This document shows, piece after piece, positions 1 to 7,782 of a stretch of DNA of 64,000 nt. The stretch comes from RGIG4079 sp045596365 (GTDB taxonomy: Bacteria > Bacteroidota > Bacteroidia > Bacteroidales > Muribaculaceae), in the NCBI GenBank assembly GCA_045596365.1, contig JAZOCE010000024.1, positions 1 to 64,000 of the forward strand, read 5' to 3'. Position numbers and translations under genes: made by a program. Below the pieces are notes generated by a model. The model did no database searches and was not told where the DNA came from. It saw only the letters and a list, made by a program, of their open reading frames with translations. Numbering within the stretch: position 1 is the first letter of the stretch; every line of letters begins with the position of its first letter.

Positions 1-1
1 T

Positions 2-229
2 AAGGAGGGAATGGCATTTTCTGATACTCACACCATCAGCCGTTCTGATTTTGAAGAGTTCGGTAAGCGTATTGGACTTCCTATAAAAGTAATAAAACAA
101 GAGATTGATATGTTCGCGGCAGAACAACCTTTAGTTAAAGAATTACTTGGCCGTTCGTTCCTTTCACCATCTTTGCAAAAACAATATTGGATGGCATTTG
201 ATTACCGTCGCAAAATGCTCAATTTTTAA
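2..229 (+). CDS. HipA-family kinase, C-terminal fragment (runs in from left edge)
   Basis: The reading frame is open from the first full codon, so this is the end of a gene that begins left of the window; the ATG at 11 is probably internal. The roughly 75 visible residues resemble the C-terminal helical tail of HipA-like Ser/Thr kinases of toxin-antitoxin modules, with a 'SRSDFEEFGKRIGLP' helix start and a 'RSFLS' turn followed by Tyr/Arg-rich residues. The kinase core with its catalytic Asp lies outside the window, so activity cannot be judged. A HipB or HipA N-terminal partner would be expected further left. Assignment rests on family resemblance of a short tail only. Confidence 0.5.
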   Translation, partial: KEGMAFSDTHTISRSDFEEFGKRIGLPIKVIKQEIDMFAAEQPLVKELLGRSFLSPSLQKQYWMAFDYRRKMLNF

Positions 230-505
230 AGCATAAATAAAACAAATAGAAAAAGTCGTTTTATTTCCCTGCAATCAATATATTTTGCATACTTGCAGGG
301 AAATAAATTATATCCTGATTTTTTCAGATTCACAAATTTAATGATACAACCATAATAAATTATCGTTTGCGTTAATATAGCAAACAATGCCGTCGTTTAC
401 TTATCGCGCACGATGATTTATAGTACTCATACAAAGGAAAAAACTAAAATCACACATTTGTGTAATTTCCAACGATAAACATTGAGTATTATCGCTAAAA
501 AAGCG

Positions 506-513
506 TACCTTTG
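506..513 (+). promoter_or_regulatory. Bacteroidetes -7 box for ncRNA candidate
   Basis: TACCTTTG fits the Bacteroidetes -7 consensus TAnnTTTG exactly. A TTGAG lies about 20 bases upstream, where the -33 element is expected. Predicted transcription starts near 519-521, with no downstream gene on this strand. Confidence 0.55.
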
Positions 514-518
514 CATAA

Positions 519-833
519 GAAATCATTTGGGACGCAAATGCGGTAAGAGGCTGAATAAGAATCACTTCAATTTGGTATCTACCGAAACTTGAAAATGAGT
601 TTGAAAAGCGCGGTACAACACGTATATCGAAATCGCTGATTATCAGCACAGTGAATTTGTGAGTATTTTCCGTGTCATTGTAAAAATGCGAGTTGTACCG
701 ATTAAAAGGCTAAAACGCTTACAATCAATAGTGTAAATGTGTTGCATCGGAAAGTAGGCTACTGATTATCAAATAGTTAAATCAATCATAAATGATTAAT
801 ATAGCACTCTTTACGGGTGCTATATTTGTTTGT
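519..833 (+). ncRNA. Candidate small RNA between hipA tail and accessory genes
   Basis: A promoter-like -7 box at 506-513 is followed by about 280 bases with no credible ORF and then a terminator hairpin at 798-826. Inside lie a perfect CATTTG/CAAATG hairpin (524-540) and a 9-base inverted repeat CGGTACAAC/GTTGTACCG (611-619 and 692-700), which encloses smaller palindromes (CTGAT/ATCAG, CACA/TGTG). The pattern of promoter, stems and terminator with no protein suggests an independent small RNA. It matches no RNA family I can name; tmRNA, RNase P and SRP signatures were looked for and not seen. Confidence 0.45.
798..833 (+). terminator. Rho-independent terminator
   Basis: AATATAGCAC (798-807) pairs perfectly with GTGCTATATT (817-826) across a 9-base loop and runs into a T-rich stretch. 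Confidence 0.65.
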
Positions 834-1043
834 GCAAATGTGTTGTTTCCCCAATGATATTATTACGGAGAACGAAAACACCAAGTATTTAACTGACGAT
901 ATTGGCAATCAGCAATTTTCTGATTAAAAAATATTATAAGATATTGGGCATAAAAACAGGACTAAATTTTAGAGTACTCACTATCAATACAACACAAGAC
1001 ATCGTACGACGAATCGAGGAACTATATTAATCTTGATCTCTAT

Positions 1044-1685
1044 TTATTTTTTTAAATTTATTCTTTCTGGTATTATATAATTTCGAGACCAGAGAAATTC
1101 ATTTATACCCACAATCGCAGCTCCAAAATATTGCCTTTCTAAATAATAAATAGTGTGTTTATCAATAGCATCCACACAAATACGAGAAATCATCTGTCTT
1201 TCTAATTTGGCTAAATCGTCTCCATAATATTCAATCATAGGAAGCCAATCATAAAAAGATCGGCATTGATCTAATGTAAAAATATCCAAACACATCTTTC
1301 GCGTTTTTGAGGTATAAGCATAACGTTTGTGATTTTTCATATTTATATGATAAGGGTAACCTAATTGATTTATCGCAATTTCCAACCATAGATGAATCAT
1401 AGGAATATCACAAAATAAACCTCCTTGTCGATCTGGCAAATTTTCATCTATTTGTGGTAATGATTTTTTTAATGAATCAGAAAGTGCAATTTCATAATTA
1501 TTATATTTTGCATCTAAAAATGCATACATTAAAGTCGTAGCGTCTTTCCTCGAATATTTACATGCCCCTTTTTCTTCAATAAAAGAATTCCATTTATCAT
1601 TACTTATCTTGCAAAAGAAATGATATAACGAAAACTGTTCTGGTTCTAAATACACATTCTCATTATTTTCAAAATCATCTTTCAC
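1044..1685 (-). CDS. Hypothetical protein, second gene of an unrecognised two-gene cassette
   Basis: 213 residues, soluble, rich in aromatic residues and Lys, with no signal peptide, membrane segment or motif I recognise. The start is GTG at 1683-1685; no ATG lies near it in frame. It begins 8 bases after the stop of the methyltransferase-like gene at 1694-2569, so the two are almost certainly co-transcribed and probably translationally coupled. The frame stays open for some codons upstream of the GTG, so a longer overlapping start is possible. Base composition is clearly AT-richer than the housekeeping genes to the right, consistent with horizontal transfer. Function unknown. Confidence 0.7.
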   Translation of the reverse strand: MKDDFENNENVYLEPEQFSLYHFFCKISNDKWNSFIEEKGACKYSRKDATTLMYAFLDAKYNNYEIALSDSLKKSLPQIDENLPDRQGGLFCDIPMIHLWLEIAINQLGYPYHINMKNHKRYAYTSKTRKMCLDIFTLDQCRSFYDWLPMIEYYGDDLAKLERQMISRICVDAIDKHTIYYLERQYFGAAIVGINEFLWSRNYIIPERINLKK

Positions 1686-1693
1686 TTGTGTAA

Positions 1694-2569
1694 TTAGCTT
1701 ATCATTAGTTGTAAATAATCTTTTTTTAATATCGGATTATTCAATACCACATAAAATGGCTTTATGTGATTCATATAATTTGCGACAAAACTTGTTTGGA
1801 AAGCTGAATAAGCGTCCTCAAAATGAGATTCTATCATGCTTTTTGTTTGCTCATAATCTAATCCATACGCGAATGTTGACTCTATAAAACGACCCTTATT
1901 CTCACCTCCATTAAGAACGCTATATTCAAAACATGATTGAAAATAAAAATAGTCCGTTAATATAGTTACATTTTCTTCAGTTTTATCAGGGAAACATGAG
2001 TTTATCGCCAAAACTCCCAGCTCAGACAACGCATTATGATCAATAATAGTCGAAATAGTTTGAATATTAGCAATTATAGATGCAGTAAAATCTAAATAAA
2101 TTATATCAAATTTTATAGGACTTGAGATTATAAATGTTTCTATTTTCCCATTATATATTTTTAAAGTTGGGAAAGTCTGTTTTAAAGATTGTATTGCTGT
2201 TTCAAATAATCTTTTTTCATATTCAAAAGCATATATATTCTCAATTCTAACTCCTAATTCCAAAAGATGGTTTACATCGTTTTCAGGCTCAGGACCACAA
2301 AATAACGCGACCTTCAAACTTTCAGGAGATTTAACTTGGTAAGTAATATCTGAAAATAAAATCCAATCTCTTAGATATGAAAAATCTGATTTTGATATTA
2401 TTCCCAATTTGATTAAATTATCATTGAAAACATACTCCCACAACCGTTCAATATACTCTTTATTGAGAACTATAGACATTTCTCTATTAATTGTTAAGGA
2501 GTCTACCGCACTTCCCCACACCAATTGCCTGGTTAAATCTTTTAATTCTTTTTTATATGTTGGAATCAT
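1694..2569 (-). CDS. Hypothetical protein with a class I methyltransferase-like core
   Basis: 291 residues, cytosolic. A central Rossmann-like stretch around residues 88-165 reads as strand 'LKVALFCGPEP', helix, strand ending in acidic 'YAFEYE', and a later strand 'FDIIYLDF'. This is the layout of SAM-dependent methyltransferases: a loop after the first strand, an acidic residue after the second, and an Asp at the fourth. The glycine loop is degenerate (GPEPE rather than GxGxG), so activity is uncertain. It is the first gene of a tight pair with the 213-residue protein downstream and lies next to an Mrr nuclease. The family is inferred from fold pattern only; the specific substrate is unknown. 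Confidence 0.55.
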   Translation of the reverse strand: MIPTYKKELKDLTRQLVWGSAVDSLTINREMSIVLNKEYIERLWEYVFNDNLIKLGIISKSDFSYLRDWILFSDITYQVKSPESLKVALFCGPEPENDVNHLLELGVRIENIYAFEYEKRLFETAIQSLKQTFPTLKIYNGKIETFIISSPIKFDIIYLDFTASIIANIQTISTIIDHNALSELGVLAINSCFPDKTEENVTILTDYFYFQSCFEYSVLNGGENKGRFIESTFAYGLDYEQTKSMIESHFEDAYSAFQTSFVANYMNHIKPFYVVLNNPILKKDYLQLMIS

Positions 2570-2762
2570 TACTTTAATTTTTTAAATAAACTATTTCATA
2601 CCAATTACAACATGTTATAAAATCTATTATAATTAAGTAATTCCAATACATTGGCATTTTTATCATGGAATAATACCCACCAGACATTTTCTAAGAGACT
2701 CTACTAATTATCATTTAGATAAAGGTACTTGATTTTCAAACATCAAGCGCAAGATGTTGCAC

Positions 2763-2785
2763 ACCTAATCCTAATATAGGATTAG
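2763..2785 (-). terminator. Perfect 10-bp hairpin downstream of mrr
   Basis: CCTAATCCTA and TAGGATTAGG form a perfect stem with a 3-base loop, just past the stop of the Mrr gene on the minus strand. There is no clear T-tract, so it may be a 3' mRNA stabiliser rather than an intrinsic terminator. Confidence 0.4.
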
Positions 2786-2818
2786 GATGGAAGAATGATT
2801 GGAATAGCTATTTTTATA

Positions 2819-3757
2819 TTATTTCTCATCATCCATTGAGTCCCAATAATCCATATCCATTTTCATTACTTTAAAAACTTTTTCGGTTTGTAACCCTAAG
2901 CCAAAATCGTATATATATTCTGTTAATTGATGACCGTTTATAAGAATAATTGTAGGAGATCCATTTAGGCTTTCAACATACTCTATCGCTCCTTTTGTAA
3001 AATCCGACGTTGTGATAAAAACGCCTTTCTTTGAAGGTGTACCAGCTACAGCACCCACAAAGCTTTGAACTTCATCTCGTCTAACATTACTACCTAATGC
3101 ATATCGTTTTGTTTGAATTGAGATGTGATTAAAGCCCAATATATCTTCTTTTATAATTCCATCTATCCCTCCATCATTAGATAGTTTTGTCACGATACCC
3201 GAATTCTTGATTTCGCCACCATATCCCATTGATTGTAACAACTTCACAGCCAAACGCTCTAATTCTTGTGGTTTTTTACTTAATATAGTAGTCAAAATTT
3301 CCGATTGTATCGACTGTTTGATATTATTATATGAATCATCTAAACTTTCCTGTGGAGTAAGTTCATCATTTGAATCTGTATCAATTTGTGGAGTTGGTCC
3401 AACCTTATTCTTAGATAAGGTTTTCTTGGGTGTTTTGGCATTAACGGTTGCTTTAATATACTCGTTAATTTGTTTGTCATCACATGATGAAAGCATCTGC
3501 AAACCCTTTGTGCTTATTTTATAATCTCCTCGCTTGGGTTTCTCAACCAATTCAGATATAAACAAATAACTAAGAGCCCAAGTTATGCGATCTAAAAAGA
3601 TTTCCCCATTACCAGATGGATACCAAACAGTCATTTCTTCTTCTGTTAATTTGAAATGATTAGCCAAAGGAATTCTTAAATCTTTAGCTCTCATTATTGC
3701 ACCTTTACTCAATTCTTTGAGTGCTTGGATACGGATTTCTTCAAATTGAGGTATCAT
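2819..3757 (-). CDS. mrr: Mrr-family type IV restriction endonuclease
   Basis: 312 residues. An N-terminal winged-helix Mrr_N domain (about 1-90) is joined by a polar, low-complexity linker (about 110-155) to a PD-(D/E)xK nuclease domain. The catalytic signature is the 'GGIDGII' Asp followed about 15 residues later by 'IQTKRY', where the usual QAK reads QTK. Mrr proteins cleave methylated foreign DNA. The start is the ATG at 3757: the in-frame TTG at 3788-3790 lies inside a -7 promoter box and cannot be translated from that promoter. No cognate methylase is adjacent, as usual for type IV enzymes. Confidence 0.85.
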   Translation of the reverse strand: MIPQFEEIRIQALKELSKGAIMRAKDLRIPLANHFKLTEEEMTVWYPSGNGEIFLDRITWALSYLFISELVEKPKRGDYKISTKGLQMLSSCDDKQINEYIKATVNAKTPKKTLSKNKVGPTPQIDTDSNDELTPQESLDDSYNNIKQSIQSEILTTILSKKPQELERLAVKLLQSMGYGGEIKNSGIVTKLSNDGGIDGIIKEDILGFNHISIQTKRYALGSNVRRDEVQSFVGAVAGTPSKKGVFITTSDFTKGAIEYVESLNGSPTIILINGHQLTEYIYDFGLGLQTEKVFKVMKMDMDYWDSMDDEK

Positions 3758-3787
3758 ATTAAATATCGTATTATATGAATCGTTATA

Positions 3788-3795
3788 CAAAATTA
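3788..3795 (-). promoter_or_regulatory. -7 box of mrr
   Basis: On the minus strand this reads TAATTTTG, matching TAnnTTTG. It places the start of transcription near 3780 and fixes the mrr start at 3757. Confidence 0.5.
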
Positions 3796-4039
3796 GTAAA
3801 AACTTATCAGACAGAGTATTTAGCCCTCATATTTTATCATCACACACTCCACATTTTACGAAAATCAGCACTTGATCTCACCACCAACCACCATTAGTAA
3901 CATCATATTTCATATTACATTCATTGATTAACTATAATTTGCTACTGATAACCAGTAGCATGCTTCACAAAATTCTACTACCACAATTTTTGAATACAAC
4001 TCATGGTTTAATAATGTGGTGGTATTTAAATAGTTTTTG
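3796..4039. other. Intergenic region between divergent mrr and pepT
   Basis: No gene. It holds a perfect 8-bp inverted repeat TGCTACTG/CAGTAGCA with a 5-base loop (3940-3960) and the outward promoters of mrr and pepT. The repeat is not followed by a T-tract in either direction and could be an operator. Confidence 0.4.
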
Positions 4040-4047
4040 TAACTTTG
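4040..4047 (+). promoter_or_regulatory. -7 box of pepT
   Basis: TAACTTTG matches TAnnTTTG, 38 bases before the pepT ATG. No good -33 TTTG is obvious. Confidence 0.5.
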
Positions 4048-4085
4048 CATGTAGTAAATCTTAACCTGAATATTTTTACCGCATT

Positions 4086-5306
4086 ATGAATTTAGTTGAC
4101 CGCTTTTTGGAATATGTCAAGTTTGACACTCAAAGTGATGAATTAACCAATCTCACCCCATCCACTCCAGGACAAATGATGTTTGCCGAACATCTCGAAA
4201 AGGAGTTGCATAAACTTGGCTTGAAGGATATCTCTCTTGATGATAATGGCTACTTGATGGCTACTCTTCCGGGCAATATTGACCGCAAGGTGCCAACAGT
4301 AGGTTTCATCGCACACTTGGATACATCTCCTGACATGAGCGGTCGACATGTTTCACCTCGCATCGTTAAAGCTTACGATGGGACAGACATTACTCTCAAT
4401 GCCGAAAAAGGTATAGTGTTGTCTCCTTCGGAATTTCCTGAATTGCTTCACTACGAAGGTCAAGACTTGATTGTTACCGATGGTAACACTCTGCTTGGTG
4501 CTGACGACAAGGCAGGTATTGCCGAAATCATAAGCGCGGTGGAATATCTCATGGCTCACCCCGAAATAAAGCATGGAGACATACGCATTGCGTTTAACCC
4601 TGATGAGGAGATAGGTCTCGGGGCACACAAGTTTGATGTTGAACGTTTCGGTGCTGACTGGGGTTACACTATGGACGGCGGTGAAATAGGCGAGCTTGAA
4701 TTTGAAAATTTCAATGCGGCGGTAGCAAAGGTTACTTTTACTGGGCGCAATGTGCATCCAGGATATGCTAAGCACAAGATGATTAACTCGTTGCGCGTTG
4801 CCAACCAATTTGCCATCATGCTCCCTCGCTGGGAAACTCCCGAACACACTGAGGGGTATGAAGGATTTTATCACTTGGTGGGTATAGAAGGGACTGTTGA
4901 AAAAACTGTATTGACCTATATCATTCGCGACCACGATCGAGATCGTTTTGAACGCCGCAAAAAAGAGTTTGAACACCTTACCCGCAAGATAAACAAGGAA
5001 TTCCCTGAATGTGCATCTCTTGAATTGAAGGACCAATATTACAACATGCGCGAGAAAATCGAGCCTGTGATGTATGTAATTGACATAGCAGAACAAGCGA
5101 TGCGCAATGTTGAGGTTACACCAAAGGTTGTCCCTATTCGTGGTGGTACTGATGGGGCTCAATTGTCGTTCAAAGGATTACCTTGTCCAAACATCTTTGC
5201 CGGGGGCTTGAATTTCCATGGTCGTTATGAGTTTGTTCCCATTCCATCGATGGAAAAAGCTATGCAAGTGATTGTTGAGATTGCTCGCCTTGTGGCAGAA
5301 CGATAA
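4086..5306 (+). CDS. pepT: Peptidase T (tripeptide aminopeptidase)
   Basis: 406 residues, the usual PepT length. This cytosolic M20B zinc metallopeptidase removes the N-terminal residue of tripeptides. The dizinc ligands and catalytic residues are visible: His77-Leu-Asp79 in 'AHLDTSPD', 'GADDKAG' near 139-144, the catalytic Glu of 'NPDEEIG' near 172-178, and a late His in 'FHGRYEF'. miaA follows after 23 bases on the same strand, so the two may share a transcript. Confidence 0.95.
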   Translation: MNLVDRFLEYVKFDTQSDELTNLTPSTPGQMMFAEHLEKELHKLGLKDISLDDNGYLMATLPGNIDRKVPTVGFIAHLDTSPDMSGRHVSPRIVKAYDGTDITLNAEKGIVLSPSEFPELLHYEGQDLIVTDGNTLLGADDKAGIAEIISAVEYLMAHPEIKHGDIRIAFNPDEEIGLGAHKFDVERFGADWGYTMDGGEIGELEFENFNAAVAKVTFTGRNVHPGYAKHKMINSLRVANQFAIMLPRWETPEHTEGYEGFYHLVGIEGTVEKTVLTYIIRDHDRDRFERRKKEFEHLTRKINKEFPECASLELKDQYYNMREKIEPVMYVIDIAEQAMRNVEVTPKVVPIRGGTDGAQLSFKGLPCPNIFAGGLNFHGRYEFVPIPSMEKAMQVIVEIARLVAER

Positions 5307-5329
5307 CTCCCATTAAAAATATTTACACG

Positions 5330-6241
5330 ATGTCTCAGCTCGCTATCGAGCCTACGCTGATTGTTATTACCGGGCCTACAGGCTCGGGTAAGACAGCATT
5401 GTCTATTGCATTGGCTCAAGAATTGGGATGCCATATACTTTCGGCCGACTCACGCCAATTATATCGCGACATTCCCATAGGGACTGCTGCTCCTACCTCC
5501 GAAGAACTTGCGTCTGCTCCACATCATTTTGTAGGTACGCTTGCGTTGGAGGACTATTATAGTGCCGCACAATATGAGGAAGATGCTCTCGCTTTGTTGC
5601 AGGAGTTGTGGACGTCGTCCCCCTATGCAGTGATGTGTGGTGGCTCAATGATGTATATCGATGCCGTTACTCGTGGAATTGACGAGTTACCTACGATAAC
5701 ACCTGAAATACGTCAACAAGCGATGGCTATGTATCACGAAGGTGGATTGCCGTTGCTCCAAGAGACTCTCAAACGTATTGATCCTGTTTATTATGAGCAA
5801 GTGGATCTTAATAACCACAAACGTCTTGTCCATGCCATTGAGATAACATTACAGGCGGGAGTGCCTTATTCTTCATTGCGCACAGGGCAGGTGAAACAAC
5901 GCCCATTTCGCATTATCAAGGTAGCGCTGGACTATGATCGCGAGACATTATTTGACCGCATCAACCGAAGGGTTGAACTCATGGTTGAAGCAGGGCTTGT
6001 CGATGAGGCTCGCCGAGTGTATCACTTGCGTCACCTCAATTCATTAAACACCGTAGGCTACAAAGAATTATTTGCCTATTTTGACGGAACAATGGACTAT
6101 GAAACAGCCGTTGCGCGCATTGCAAAGAATACTCGTGTCTATGCAAAAAAACAGCTTACCTGGATGAAGAAAGATGACTCTATCCATCGCCTAAATCCTA
6201 CAACAGCACTTCAAGACCTACTCGCAATAATACAAGGATAA
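5330..6241 (+). CDS. miaA: tRNA dimethylallyltransferase
   Basis: 303 residues. Transfers the dimethylallyl group to N6 of A37 in tRNAs reading UNN codons. The N-terminal P-loop 'GPTGSGKT' is at about 15-22, followed by the substrate-binding 'SADSRQLYR' and 'GTAAP' motifs. The C-terminal 'NTVGYKEL' region and the basic tail are typical. It lies 23 bases downstream of pepT and is convergent with the phnA gene. Confidence 0.95.
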   Translation: MSQLAIEPTLIVITGPTGSGKTALSIALAQELGCHILSADSRQLYRDIPIGTAAPTSEELASAPHHFVGTLALEDYYSAAQYEEDALALLQELWTSSPYAVMCGGSMMYIDAVTRGIDELPTITPEIRQQAMAMYHEGGLPLLQETLKRIDPVYYEQVDLNNHKRLVHAIEITLQAGVPYSSLRTGQVKQRPFRIIKVALDYDRETLFDRINRRVELMVEAGLVDEARRVYHLRHLNSLNTVGYKELFAYFDGTMDYETAVARIAKNTRVYAKKQLTWMKKDDSIHRLNPTTALQDLLAIIQG

Positions 6242-6245
6242 AAAA

Positions 6246-6270
6246 CACGCCGACAATAATGTCGAGCGTG
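6246..6270 (-). terminator. Terminator between miaA and phnA
   Basis: CACGC-CGACA pairs with TGTCG-(A)-GCGTG around ATAA. On the minus strand it is followed by TTTTTATCC, so it mainly serves the phnA gene. Confidence 0.55.
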
Positions 6271-6292
6271 CGCTAACCCATAAAACTTATGA

Positions 6293-6625
6293 TTATTTCT
6301 TGAGGAAGCAGGTTTTTAGAACGATGCTACTACCTTCAATTTTGCAATCGACCTCCTCTGGATTGTCAGTCAAGCGAATACTCTTTACCTTTGTTCCTCT
6401 CTTAATTACCATTGATGAACCTTTAACTTTAAGGTCTTTGATTACGGTAACTGCATCACCATCAAAAAGTTCTGTTCCATTGCTGTCTTTTGCAACTGCG
6501 TTTTCTTCAGTAGCTTCGCCTTCCTCTGCTGAGAATTCGTGAGCGCAGTCAGGGCAAACGTATAGAGAGCCGTCAAAATAAGTAAATTCACTACCGCACT
6601 TAGGGCATTTTGGAATATCTGTCAT
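6293..6625 (-). CDS. PhnA/YjdM-family zinc-ribbon protein
   Basis: 110 residues, the usual family length. The N-terminal zinc ribbon has two CxxC pairs ('CPKCGSEF' and 'CPDCAHEF'), followed by an acidic linker and the conserved C-terminal 'NGTELFDGDAVTVIKDLKVKG' domain with its 'KRGTKVKSIRL' strand. The family was named for alkylphosphonate uptake but its biochemical function is not settled. It is a single gene with its own promoter and terminator. Confidence 0.85.
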   Translation of the reverse strand: MTDIPKCPKCGSEFTYFDGSLYVCPDCAHEFSAEEGEATEENAVAKDSNGTELFDGDAVTVIKDLKVKGSSMVIKRGTKVKSIRLTDNPEEVDCKIEGSSIVLKTCFLKK

Positions 6626-6690
6626 TTCTGATTAAAGGGGCCATTAAGCTATTCCCCGCGTTAAACATGCTTTGCTGTTAAATCTCGATG

Positions 6691-6698
6691 CAAAGATA
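6691..6698 (-). promoter_or_regulatory. -7 box of phnA/yjdM gene
   Basis: The minus strand reads TATCTTTG, matching TAnnTTTG, giving a leader of about 60 bases before the ATG. Confidence 0.55.
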
Positions 6699-6741
6699 AG
6701 ATTTAAACGTGGTTATTCAATATGCTCTATTGATAAATTAT

Positions 6742-6749
6742 TATCTTTG
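6742..6749 (+). promoter_or_regulatory. -7 box of MmcQ/YjbR gene, probably leaderless
   Basis: TATCTTTG ends only 5 bases before the ATG at 6755. With a normal start distance the mRNA would begin at or next to the start codon. Confidence 0.5.
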
Positions 6750-6754
6750 TTTTT

Positions 6755-7147
6755 ATGAATATTGAGGAGTGTAGAGAATATATATTGACGTTTCCGCTTG
6801 TAGAGGAATGTCAGCCGTTTGATGATGAAATTATTGTTTACAAAATAGGTGGACGGTGGTTTGCGGTCATGAACCTTTCACATCCTGAAGATATTTCGGT
6901 AAAGTGCAATCCCGATCGAGCCATACTTCTACGCGATGAATACTCCGCAATTACACCTGCCTGGCATTTCAATAAACGGCATTGGAACAATTTGCACATG
7001 ACCATTTTGCCCACAGAGATGGTGAAACGAGAGATTAGGCATTCCTATTTCACAGTAATTCGCAAAAATGTAACTCCTAAAGCTTTGCGAGAAGAGATCT
7101 TGCAAGTCAATCACCAAACCGGGCTAAAAGACGATACTGAGATATGA
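6755..7147 (+). CDS. MmcQ/YjbR family protein
   Basis: 130 residues. It has the CyaY-like double-wing fold signature of the family: 'FPLVEECQPFDDEIIVYKIGGRWFAVM', then 'VKCNPDRAILLRDEY', 'ITPAWHFNKRHWNNLHM' and a C-terminal helix region 'IRHSYFTVIRKNVTPK'. Members are often annotated as DNA-binding or mitomycin-resistance related, but a function in Bacteroidales is not established. It is a single gene, convergent with rubrerythrin across a shared terminator. Confidence 0.85.
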   Translation: MNIEECREYILTFPLVEECQPFDDEIIVYKIGGRWFAVMNLSHPEDISVKCNPDRAILLRDEYSAITPAWHFNKRHWNNLHMTILPTEMVKREIRHSYFTVIRKNVTPKALREEILQVNHQTGLKDDTEI

Positions 7148-7165
7148 GATTAAGCGTTATAACAG

Positions 7166-7193
7166 AAAAGGATGCACCCAGGTGCATCCTTTT
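7166..7193. terminator. Bidirectional terminator
   Basis: AAAAGGATGCAC (7166-7177) and GTGCATCCTTTT (7182-7193) form a perfect 12-bp stem with a 4-base loop, with A and T flanks for both strands. It serves the YjbR gene (+) and rubrerythrin (-). Confidence 0.75.
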
Positions 7194-7212
7194 GCTATGC
7201 GATACTATTTGA

Positions 7213-7755
7213 TTAATAGTTGTTAGCGCGAATTTGGAAATAAGCTTGTGGGTGCTTGCACACAGGACACATAGCAGGAGCTTTTTTGCCAATAACGATG
7301 TGTCCGCAGTTAGAACATTCCCACACCATATCACCATCACGAGAGAATACGAGTTCACCTTCTACGTTAGCAAGCAATTTGCGATAACGATCTTCGTGTT
7401 CTTTTTCAATTTTGCCCACCATGTCAAACAACGCTGCAATCTTAGTAAAGCCTTCAGCACGAGCTTCTTCAGCAAAACGAGCATACATGTCGGTCCATTC
7501 ATAGTTTTCGCCTGTAGCAGCATCAAGAAGATTTACTGCTGTTTCAGGAACATCGTCGCCATGAAGGAGTTTAAACCAGATTTTAGCATGTTCTTTTTCG
7601 TTGTTAGCTGTTTCTTCAAAGATGTTTGCAATTTGAACAAAACCTTCTTTGCGAGCTTTAGAAGCATAGTAAGTGTATTTGTTGCGAGCCATAGATTCGC
7701 CGGCAAATGCTTCTTGCAAATTTTTTTCTGTTTTAGAGCCTTTTAATTCTGCCAT
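7213..7755 (-). CDS. rbr: Rubrerythrin
   Basis: 180 residues. Non-haem diiron peroxidase that reduces H2O2 in anaerobes. The N-terminal ferritin-like four-helix domain carries the ExxH-type ligands ('FEETANNEKEHAKIW' and 'KIEKEHEDRY'). The C-terminal rubredoxin-like domain has two Cys pairs ('WECSNCGHIV' and 'AMCPVCKHP') that bind the FeS4 iron. It starts 27 bases after the MINPP-type phosphatase stop, so read-through is possible. It fits the peroxide-defence genes elsewhere in the window. Confidence 0.95.
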   Translation of the reverse strand: MAELKGSKTEKNLQEAFAGESMARNKYTYYASKARKEGFVQIANIFEETANNEKEHAKIWFKLLHGDDVPETAVNLLDAATGENYEWTDMYARFAEEARAEGFTKIAALFDMVGKIEKEHEDRYRKLLANVEGELVFSRDGDMVWECSNCGHIVIGKKAPAMCPVCKHPQAYFQIRANNY

Positions 7756-7782
7756 AGTTATACGTTTTAAATGTTACTGATT

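Noticed and set aside
401..649. 82-codon minus-strand ORF in the left intergenic gap
   Set aside because: Overlaps the plus-strand promoter, hairpins and candidate RNA; composition is not protein-like and no start signal is visible.
838..927. 29-codon plus-strand ORF just after the first terminator
   Set aside because: Directly follows a terminator with no promoter of its own and has no recognisable sequence.
4353..5162. 269-codon minus-strand ORF antisense to pepT
   Set aside because: It is a shadow of the strongly conserved pepT frame and has no protein-like features.
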